A model generated the notes under the pieces. The model worked only from the letters and a program-made list of their open reading frames with translations. It had not been told where the DNA came from and did no database searches. From Gelria sp. (GTDB lineage: Bacteria; Bacillota; Syntrophomonadia; Syntrophomonadales; Syntrophomonadaceae): a stretch of DNA of 11,006 bases. Location of the stretch: NCBI GenBank assembly GCA_012839665.1, contig DUMX01000076.1, positions 1 to 11,006 on the forward strand, written 5' to 3'. Below are positions 5,629 to 11,006 of this stretch, piece by piece (the stretch's first letter is position 1; every line of letters begins with the position of its first letter). A program made the translations under genes and the position numbers.

Positions 5629-6091
5629 ATAATTGTCTAAGCAAATTCACCATCTCAATAGCAGTTAAGGCCGCGTCTACTCCCTTGTTACCAGCTTTAG
5701 TCCCGGCTCTCTCAATGGCTTGTTCAATAGTATCAGCAGTGATAACCCCATATACTACCGGCACACCAGTATTTAAGCCTACCTGGGCTATGCCCTTGGT
5801 AACTTCTGCTGAAACATATTCAAAGTGAGGAGTAGCTCCACGTATTACTGCTCCCAGGCAAATTACGGCATCATATCCCCGGGCACACATCTTTTGAGCC
5901 ACCAAAGGCATTTCAAAAGCACCAGGAACCCAGACGATTTCGACATCTTTATCTAAATTTACATTGTGCCTGCCCAAAGCATCCAGGCATCCCGATAGCA
6001 GCTTGTTGGTAATAAATTCATTAAAACGGGAAACAATAATGGCTATTTTTTGATTATCTCCTAATAACTTGCCTTCATAAATTTTGCTCAC
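5627..6091 (-). CDS. ribH: 6,7-dimethyl-8-ribityllumazine synthase (RibH)
   Basis: A 154-aa lumazine synthase, full length for the family, which forms pentamers or 60-mer capsids. It condenses 3,4-dihydroxy-2-butanone-4-phosphate with the ribitylamino-pyrimidinedione to give lumazine, the substrate of riboflavin synthase. Conserved active-site segments are SRFNEFIT with Phe23, VPGAFEMP (55-62), GAVIRGATPHFEYV with the general-base candidate His89, and AIERAGTKAGNKG with Arg128. GTG at 6091 is the start, with TGGAGGT 6 nt upstream. It is the last gene of the rib operon, 25 nt after ribBA. The dispersed repeat begins at its stop codon, so the 3' end of the transcript up to the terminator is repeat-derived. 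Confidence 0.97.
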   Translation of the reverse strand: MSKIYEGKLLGDNQKIAIIVSRFNEFITNKLLSGCLDALGRHNVNLDKDVEIVWVPGAFEMPLVAQKMCARGYDAVICLGAVIRGATPHFEYVSAEVTKGIAQVGLNTGVPVVYGVITADTIEQAIERAGTKAGNKGVDAALTAIEMVNLLRQL

Positions 6092-6116
6092 TGCTGTACC
6101 TCCAAAAATTATTTTA

Positions 6117-7313
6117 TTATAGATGTGCCAACAAGTGTCCCATTTTCTCTTTCTTGGTTGTTAAATAACGGCGATTTTCTACTTTACAATCCATTTCAAT
6201 GGGAACCCTTTCTACAACCTCCAAGCCATATCCTTCCAGACCCCTAATTTTCTTGGGATTGTTAGTCATAAGGCGCATCTTTTTTAACCCCAAATCTACC
6301 AGAATCTGAGCTCCTATACCATAATCACGCAGGTCCACCGGGAATCCCAGTTCAAGATTAGCTTCCACAGTATCCCGTCCATTATCCTGAAGTTTATAAG
6401 CTCTGATTTTGTTAACCAGGCCAATTCCCCGTCCTTCCTGACGCATATAAAGCAGAACGCCCTTGCCTTCCCTTTCAATCATAGTCAGGGCTGCTGCCAG
6501 TTGTTCTCCACAGTCACAACGACTGGAACCGAAAACATCTCCAGTTAAACACTCGGAATGAACTCTGACCAAAACTGGCTCATCCGGTTCCCATACCCCT
6601 TTTACCAGAGCAATATGTCCTTTTCCGTCAAGTAAAGATTCATAAGCAACAGCGGTAAAATCTCCATACATGGTGGGTAACCTGGCATCATCAATTTTAG
6701 CTACCAGTTTTTCGGTACGGCGCCGGTACTCAATCAGGTCGGCAATAGTTATTATCTTCAGATCATGTTTTTGAGCAAATTCGACCAGCTCAGGAACACG
6801 GGCCATACTACCATCGTCATTCATTATTTCGCAGATTACTGCCGCCGGGTAAAGTCCAGCCAGTTTGGCCAGGTCTATAGAACCCTCAGTATGGCCAGCT
6901 CGGCGCAATACTCCACCTTCTTTATATCTTAGCGGGAAGATATGTCCCGGTTTTCTAAAATCCTGGGGTTGGCTGTTCGAATCTATCAGGGCAGCTACGG
7001 TTTCTGCCCGTTCAAAAGCCGAAATACCGGTAGTGGTGGTTTTATAATCAACCGATACGGTAAAAGCAGTTTCATGATTATCGGTATTATCCTGTACCAT
7101 AGGCTGTATTTCTAATTGGTCAAGTCTTTCGCCGGTGATAGGTACACATATGAGGCCCTTGGCATGGGTAGCCATAAAGTTGATTATATCAGAGTTAGCT
7201 TTTTCTGCTGCTATCACTATGTCCCCTTCGTTTTCCCGGTCCTCATCATCAACGATGATAATCATTTTACCTTCTTTTACATCCTTAACTGCTTCTTCAA
7301 TAGTATTAAACAA
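6117..7313 (-). CDS. ribBA: Bifunctional DHBP synthase / GTP cyclohydrolase II (RibBA)
   Basis: A 398-aa fusion that begins both branches of riboflavin synthesis. Residues 1 to about 200 are 3,4-dihydroxy-2-butanone-4-phosphate synthase (from ribulose-5-phosphate), with the acidic DDEDRENEGD (22-31), THAKGLICVP and RAGHTEGSIDL (138-148). Residues of about 205-398 are GTP cyclohydrolase II, with the zinc ligands Cys255, Cys266 and Cys268 in HSECLTGDVFGSSRCDCG, RQEGRGIGL (291-299) and DLRDYGIGAQIL (328-339). Both halves keep their key motifs, so both activities are expected. TTG at 7313 is the start, with AAAGGAGGT 7 nt upstream. It lies 14 nt after ribE. Ribulose-5-phosphate, its RibB substrate, can be supplied by the neighbouring rpe product. 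Confidence 0.97.
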   Translation of the reverse strand: MFNTIEEAVKDVKEGKMIIIVDDEDRENEGDIVIAAEKANSDIINFMATHAKGLICVPITGERLDQLEIQPMVQDNTDNHETAFTVSVDYKTTTTGISAFERAETVAALIDSNSQPQDFRKPGHIFPLRYKEGGVLRRAGHTEGSIDLAKLAGLYPAAVICEIMNDDGSMARVPELVEFAQKHDLKIITIADLIEYRRRTEKLVAKIDDARLPTMYGDFTAVAYESLLDGKGHIALVKGVWEPDEPVLVRVHSECLTGDVFGSSRCDCGEQLAAALTMIEREGKGVLLYMRQEGRGIGLVNKIRAYKLQDNGRDTVEANLELGFPVDLRDYGIGAQILVDLGLKKMRLMTNNPKKIRGLEGYGLEVVERVPIEMDCKVENRRYLTTKKEKMGHLLAHL

Positions 7314-7327
7314 CGCTAATACCTCCT

Positions 7328-7975
7328 TTATAGGAATCCGTTTTCAGCCAGAAACGAAACGCTAAGATTACTCGTTTTCTCATCGCCACCTGCCTTTAAT
7401 AATTTTTCTATATATCTTCCCAGGATGTCGCTTTCCAGGTTAACGTAATCCCCCGGGTTCTTAAAACCTAAAGTTGTTTTTTTAGCACTATGCGGTATTA
7501 GCGACACTGTAAAATTATCAGCCAGAACATTAATAACGGTTAGACTAACTCCATCAACCGCAATGGAACCCTTGGGCACCGTATACTTTAGAACCTCAGC
7601 GGGAGCTTGTATGGTATAAACATAGGCAATATCGTATTTATCTTTGGCCTTAATAACCCCCATGCCATCAACATGGCCCTGTACTATATGTCCCCCCAAA
7701 CGGTCGCCTACGCGCAAGGCCCGTTCCAGATTTACACTATCACCTGATTTAAGATTTTTCAAAGTAGTTTTATTCATAGTTTCAGGCATGACATCGGCGC
7801 TAAAATGCTGCAGATCATTGTTGGTGACAGTCAGGCATACCCCGTTTACAGCAATGCTGTCACCCAGGTTGACATTATAGAGGATAGATTCCGCCTGTAT
7901 ATCAATTTGAAAGGATTGGGCCCCCCGTTTAATGCCTCTAACCCTGCCCATTGATTCAACTATTCCAGTAAACAA
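7328..7975 (-). CDS. ribE: Riboflavin synthase, alpha subunit (RibE)
   Basis: A 215-aa riboflavin synthase that dismutates two lumazine molecules into riboflavin and the pyrimidinedione precursor. Two tandem lumazine-binding barrels are evident from repeated segments: SIAVNGVCLTV (40-50) against SIAVDGVSLTV (137-147), and NKTTLKNLKSGDSVNLE (68-84) against KKTTLGFKNPGDYVNLE (165-181). The N-terminal MFTGIVE and the linker GGHIVQGHVDG (94-104) are family hallmarks. The C-terminal helix used for trimerisation is at about 184-195. The start is TTG at 7975; GAGGAG lies 11 nt upstream and overlaps the end of ribD, whose stop is 7 nt before this start, suggesting coupled translation. In some naming systems this gene is ribC or ribB. 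Confidence 0.96.
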   Translation of the reverse strand: MFTGIVESMGRVRGIKRGAQSFQIDIQAESILYNVNLGDSIAVNGVCLTVTNNDLQHFSADVMPETMNKTTLKNLKSGDSVNLERALRVGDRLGGHIVQGHVDGMGVIKAKDKYDIAYVYTIQAPAEVLKYTVPKGSIAVDGVSLTVINVLADNFTVSLIPHSAKKTTLGFKNPGDYVNLESDILGRYIEKLLKAGGDEKTSNLSVSFLAENGFL

Positions 7976-7982
7976 ACTCAGC

Positions 7983-9104
7983 TCAGCTCCTCATAGCATA
8001 ATCTCCGATATATCCAGTAATCAGGATATCCTGATTAAAACGTTCTATTTCCATTGATTTAATTTGTAGGGCATCTTTAAGCTGGGGTATTCCCCTGCCG
8101 CCTACTGGTGTAGGTGCTGCCCTGCCGCCCACAATTTTCGGAGCTATAAACCAGTAGACCTTATCAATTAAACCTTTTTCTATCAGGTAGCCATTTATTT
8201 CCCCGCCACCTTCCACCAGCAGGGTCATAATTTCCATTTCTCCCAGTACTCGCAAAACCTCTTCCAGGGGCAGTTTATCTTCATTACTGGCTAACCGAAT
8301 TACGGTTAAACCAGCCTCCTCCAGAAATTCCTTGCTTATCGTATCAGCCTGTTGGCCACAGAATACCAGGGTTTTCTGCTGTCTGGCCGTCTTAACTATA
8401 TTACTGGACCGGGGTAGCTCTAATTTACTGTCTATTATTACCCTGATAGGGTCGTGGCTATCTTCATCTTCCAGTCGGGTATTAAGCTTAGGGTCGTCTT
8501 GTAATACGGTACCTATTCCTACCATAATAGCGTCATAGACATTGCGTAATTGGTGGACATATTTTCGTGATGCTGCAGAGCTAATCCACCTGGAATCACC
8601 AGTACTGGTAGCAATTTTCCCGTCCAAGGTCATAGCTACTTTCAGGCTTACCAGGGGCATTCCGGTTTGAATATATTTAAAGAAAGCCAGGTTTAATTTC
8701 CAGGCTTCTTGCTCTAACACTCCGGTATATGTTTCTATACCAGCATCTTGTAGAATCTTTAAACCTCGGCCAGATACCTGGGGATTAGTGTCTAAACCGG
8801 CAACTACTACCCTTTTTACTCCTGCTTTAACTATGGCATCAGCACAAGGTGGAGTTTTACCGTAATGGCTGCAAGGTTCCAAGTTTACATAAAGGGTAGC
8901 GCCCCGTGCGTTATCCCCTGCTGCCTGCAGTGCATGTATCTCAGCATGGGGGGTTCCTGCTTTCATATGATAACCTTCTCCAACCACCTGGTCATCTTTA
9001 ACCACAACTGCACCCACCATAGGATTAGGACTAGTTCTTCCCAGAGCCCGGATCGCTAAATCAAGTGCTTTTTGCATATATTTTTTATCCATATTGCTTC
9101 TCAT
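7983..9104 (-). CDS. ribD: Bifunctional riboflavin biosynthesis deaminase/reductase (RibD)
   Basis: A 373-aa two-domain enzyme that deaminates the GTP cyclohydrolase II product and then reduces its ribosyl side chain with NADPH. The cytidine-deaminase-like domain (about 6-145) has the zinc and catalytic set His53-Ala-Glu55 with Cys78 and Cys87 (HAEIHAL; PCSHYGKTPPC). The reductase domain (about 150-370) carries VSLKVAMTLDGKIAT, SRWISS, the DAIMVGIGTVLQDDPKLNTR segment and LLVEGGGEING (295-305). ATG at 9104 is the start with GGGGGAG 7 nt upstream; an internal ATG at 9092 is possible. It is the first gene of the operon, directly behind the FMN riboswitch terminator, and runs into ribE with a 7-nt gap. 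Confidence 0.97.
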   Translation of the reverse strand: MRSNMDKKYMQKALDLAIRALGRTSPNPMVGAVVVKDDQVVGEGYHMKAGTPHAEIHALQAAGDNARGATLYVNLEPCSHYGKTPPCADAIVKAGVKRVVVAGLDTNPQVSGRGLKILQDAGIETYTGVLEQEAWKLNLAFFKYIQTGMPLVSLKVAMTLDGKIATSTGDSRWISSAASRKYVHQLRNVYDAIMVGIGTVLQDDPKLNTRLEDEDSHDPIRVIIDSKLELPRSSNIVKTARQQKTLVFCGQQADTISKEFLEEAGLTVIRLASNEDKLPLEEVLRVLGEMEIMTLLVEGGGEINGYLIEKGLIDKVYWFIAPKIVGGRAAPTPVGGRGIPQLKDALQIKSMEIERFNQDILITGYIGDYAMRS

Positions 9105-9123
9105 AAAATAACTCCCCCGGGCT

Positions 9124-9156
9124 GAAAATAAAATAACCCGATAAGCATCGGGTTAT
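9124..9156 (-). terminator. Riboswitch-controlled terminator ahead of ribD
   Basis: A perfect 10-bp stem ATAACCCGAT/ATCGGGTTAT (9133-9142/9147-9156) with a 4-nt loop is followed on the minus strand by a T-rich run (TTTTATTTT, 9124-9132). It lies between the FMN aptamer and ribD, about 20 nt before the start codon, the usual place for a premature terminator used when FMN is bound. Upstream segments that could form alternative pairings are 9155-9160 with 9192-9197 and 9161-9166 with 9220-9225. Confidence 0.85.
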
Positions 9157-9204
9157 GGGCATAGTCGAATAATAGACTGTATACGAGCACAGCCCATTAC
9201 TGCC

Positions 9205-9314
9205 ATCTCCTCCCATCCAGACTATTACTGTCGGCCCCGGAGTTTCACCGAATCCTGCCTTGCGGCTTGCGGGCTATACCGCCGATAGGGAATTCCACCC
9301 TTCCCCGAAGAAAG
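9205..9314 (-). ncRNA. FMN riboswitch (RFN element)
   Basis: The minus strand carries the hallmark RFN blocks in order: CTTCGGGGAAGGGTGGAATT, then CCCTATCGGCGGT, ATAGCCCGC, GCAGGATTCGGTGAAACTCC, GGGGCCGACAGT, and ATAGTCTGGATGGGAG. The short closing stem P1 can form from TCTTC at the 5' end and GAGGA at the 3' end. FMN binding to this class stabilises P1 and favours the downstream terminator, so the element should repress ribD-ribE-ribBA-ribH when FMN is abundant. It starts 35 nt after the rpe stop. Confidence 0.97.
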
Positions 9315-9319
9315 CTTAA

Positions 9320-9325
9320 ATTATA
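9320..9325 (-). promoter_or_regulatory. Candidate -10 element of the rib operon promoter
   Basis: On the minus strand a perfect TATAAT occupies 9320-9325, predicting a start near 9313, right at the 5' edge of the riboswitch. No good -35 hexamer lies at the proper distance (AATGTT at 17 bp), so the promoter may be weak or helped by an activator, or the operon may also receive read-through from rpe. An A-tract (9329-9336 on the plus strand as T's) lies in the spacer. Confidence 0.45.
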
Positions 9326-9349
9326 TTATTTTTTTTAATACTAACATTA

Positions 9350-10021
9350 CTACCTTTGCGGGTCAAGACCAGTATTAATAACTCTAAGATTCTGGAGGGC
9401 ATCCTCCGGTGAAGCTGATTTAAAAATATAAGAACCGGCTACTAATACATTAGCCCCTGCTTTTACCGTATCTTTGGCTGTTTCAGCGTTTATTCCACCG
9501 TCGACTTCTAGATAAATGGGCTTCGCTATTTGCTCTAACATTTGCCTGGCTTTATAAATCTTTTTTATACTGGAGGGAATGAACTTTTGTCCGCCAAATC
9601 CAGGATTAACTGTCATTAAAAGCAGCAGGTCGAGCTCTTCTATAGTATCCTCCAATAAGCCTATCGGTGTTGCCGGGTTTAGAGCTACTCCAGCTTTGAT
9701 ACCCAGGTCTTTTATTTGGTTAATCACTCGGTTCAGGTGTTTACAAGTTTCCAGGTGAACGGTAATTATGTCTGCTCCCGCCTCGGCAAAAGCGGGTATT
9801 ATCAACTGGGGCTGTTCTATCATCAGGTGTACGTCCAGCAGTAATTTGCTTTCCTGACGAATATCCGCCACTACCTGAGGGCCAATAGTAATATTAGGAA
9901 CAAAATGACCGTCCATTACATCTATATGTAACCAATCAGCACCGGCATTTTCTACTCTCCTGATATTTTCCCCCAGCCGGGTGAAATTGGCTGATAGTAT
10001 AGAAGGAGCAATTAATATCAA
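9350..10021 (-). CDS. rpe: Ribulose-phosphate 3-epimerase (Rpe)
   Basis: A 223-aa TIM-barrel enzyme of the pentose phosphate pathway that interconverts D-ribulose-5-phosphate and D-xylulose-5-phosphate in the cytosol. Family motifs are APSILSANF (5-13) with Ser8, LHIDVMDGHFVPN (31-43) with metal ligands His32 and Asp34, DVHLMIEQP (63-71) with His65, MTVNPGFGGQKFI (136-148) and EVDGGIN (172-178) with the catalytic Asp174. The start is best placed at TTG 10021: AGAGGT lies 7 nt upstream and the TTG overlaps the rsgA stop (TTGA, 4 nt). A GTG at 10030 keeps the frame but has no room for a ribosome site. The overlap indicates coupling to rsgA, and the product feeds or drains the RibB substrate pool. 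Confidence 0.96.
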   Translation of the reverse strand: MILIAPSILSANFTRLGENIRRVENAGADWLHIDVMDGHFVPNITIGPQVVADIRQESKLLLDVHLMIEQPQLIIPAFAEAGADIITVHLETCKHLNRVINQIKDLGIKAGVALNPATPIGLLEDTIEELDLLLLMTVNPGFGGQKFIPSSIKKIYKARQMLEQIAKPIYLEVDGGINAETAKDTVKAGANVLVAGSYIFKSASPEDALQNLRVINTGLDPQR

Positions 10022-10902
10022 CGGTAGCACCTCTCATTTTCAATTAATTCTTCTAACATAGCCACGTAGTTACGATATCTAAATTCAGCTATAATATTAT
10101 CGCTAACGGCTTTTTTTACGGAGCAGTCCTTTTCCCGATAATGCAGGCAATCGCTAAACCTGCATAGGCTGACAAATTCCTGAAAATCAGGATAATGATT
10201 GGCCAGTTGGCGGCTTTCCATATTTGGTGGGTTCAAAATGCTGAAACCAGGAGTATCGGCAATCCAACCTCCACTGTCCAAGGGGTAAAGTTCAACATGC
10301 CTGGTAGTATGCCGCCCCCGCCCAATTTTCTTACTAACATCTTGAGTTTTAATGTCAGCCTCTTCTACCAGTAGATTTAATAAGCTGGATTTGCCAGTAC
10401 CGGAGGGACCAGCTAAAACAGCTATCCGATCCATTATAGCTTCTTTTATACTGTTAATGCCGATATTATTGCGTACTGAACTCTTAATCAAGTTAAAACC
10501 TTTTTGAGGATAATAGCGGGCAATAATAGCAGCATTTTCATCTTCAGGTAAATCTATTTTATTTAAAATTATATAGGAAGTAAGTCCGTTATAACTGGCA
10601 TTTACCAGTAAACGGTCAAGTAGTGACAGGCTGGGAGCAGGTTCATCGTTGGCCAGTATTATAAGTAGTAAATCTATATTGGCTATACGAGGTCTGGTCA
10701 TTTCATTACGACGTTTTTGGATAGTTTCAAGTATTCCCTGTCCATGCTCAAGAGGAGTAAATAGAACTTTGTCACCAGTTAAAACTGCTTGTCTAATTTT
10801 TCCGCGCAGTTTGCATTCATAGATATCTTTTTTACTATCCTGGACATAATAGAAGCCACCATAGTTTTTAAGAACCAGGCCTTCTACATAAGTATTCGTC
10901 AT
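10018..10902 (-). CDS. rsgA: Ribosome small subunit-dependent GTPase RsgA
   Basis: A 294-aa circularly permuted GTPase that acts in late maturation of the 30S ribosomal subunit. An N-terminal OB-fold (about 5-65) is followed by the G motifs in permuted order: G4 NKID (114-117), G1 GPSGTGKS (165-172), the switch segment GRGRHTTR (194-201), then G3 DTPG (216-219). The C-terminal zinc knuckle has Cys247, Cys252, His254 and Cys260. Length and all motifs are normal. The ATG has GGGAGGG 5 nt upstream. In Firmicutes rsgA usually follows a Ser/Thr kinase gene (prkC) and precedes rpe; the rpe half of that order is seen here, with a 4-nt overlap, and the kinase would lie past the right edge. Confidence 0.97.
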   Translation of the reverse strand: MTNTYVEGLVLKNYGGFYYVQDSKKDIYECKLRGKIRQAVLTGDKVLFTPLEHGQGILETIQKRRNEMTRPRIANIDLLLIILANDEPAPSLSLLDRLLVNASYNGLTSYIILNKIDLPEDENAAIIARYYPQKGFNLIKSSVRNNIGINSIKEAIMDRIAVLAGPSGTGKSSLLNLLVEEADIKTQDVSKKIGRGRHTTRHVELYPLDSGGWIADTPGFSILNPPNMESRQLANHYPDFQEFVSLCRFSDCLHYREKDCSVKKAVSDNIIAEFRYRNYVAMLEELIENERCYR

Positions 10903-10917
10903 AAATTCCCTCCCAAA

Positions 10918-10994
10918 AATTAATAAGAAAATAGACGGGGATTAGACACTGAAGGACACTGATTTCTTATGATTAACACTGAAATTTTTTAAAA
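10918..10994 (-). repeat. Dispersed repeat, copy 3 (longest)
   Basis: Read on the minus strand it has TTTCAGTGTTAATCATAAGA, then AATCAGTGTCCTTCAGTGTC, then TAATCCCCGTCTATTTTC and TTATTAATT. It joins the left block seen in copy 1 (CAGTGTTATTCATAA) with the right block seen in copy 2 (CTAATCCCC plus tail), so it is the most complete copy. It fills the space just upstream of the rsgA ribosome site. Confidence 0.8.
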
Positions 10995-11006
10995 TAAACT
11001 AAACCC

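Noticed and set aside
5627..10902. rsgA-rpe-rib gene order as a novel system
   Set aside because: All six proteins are standard, full-length enzymes with intact motifs, and the riboswitch-rib operon arrangement is well established in Firmicutes.
1..11006. Mobile element, prophage, CRISPR or defence system
   Set aside because: No transposase, integrase, cas or toxin-like frames were seen, and no regularly spaced direct repeats; the short dispersed repeat does not form an array.

Overview
The window looks like chromosomal DNA of a low-to-moderate GC anaerobic Firmicute (class Clostridia; a Syntrophomonas-like or Peptococcaceae-like lineage is my guess). The reasons are strong AGGAGG-type ribosome binding sites, frequent TTG/GTG starts (7 of 12 complete protein genes by my start calls), sigma-A type promoters, an rsgA-rpe pair, and a riboflavin operon of Firmicute order behind an FMN riboswitch. 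The taxon is inference; no rRNA or species marker is present.

Left region (1-2150). The 3' end of an unidentified plus-strand gene is followed by about 320 bp without a gene. That stretch holds a minus-strand intrinsic terminator, a 240-bp inverted-repeat-rich structured element and one copy of a dispersed repeat. Minus-strand genes follow: an enoyl-CoA hydratase (crotonase), an isochorismatase-family cysteine hydrolase, and a tRNA-Leu(CAG) with a perfect-consensus promoter and its own terminator.

Middle region (2240-5560). Plus-strand genes: a small membrane-anchored protein of unknown function with its own promoter, then metN-metI-metQ, encoding a methionine-type ABC importer (ATPase, permease, lipoprotein). 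The three met genes are tightly packed (4-nt overlap, then a 4-nt gap) and end at a strong bidirectional terminator.

Right region (5570-11006). All genes are on the minus strand and, in transcription order, read rsgA, rpe (4-nt overlap), FMN riboswitch with terminator, ribD, ribE, ribBA, ribH. RibBA starts both branches of the pathway from GTP and ribulose-5-phosphate, RibD deaminates and reduces, RibH makes lumazine and RibE makes riboflavin. Rpe is next door and interconverts ribulose-5-phosphate, the RibB substrate. The riboswitch would shut the operon off when FMN is high.

Three copies of a short dispersed repeat (around 408, 5569 and 10918) lie in the spacers. Most of the window is ordinary housekeeping. 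I see no phage, transposase, CRISPR or defence genes. The least explained items are the structured element at 150-387, the dispersed repeat, and the small membrane-anchored gene ahead of metNIQ.
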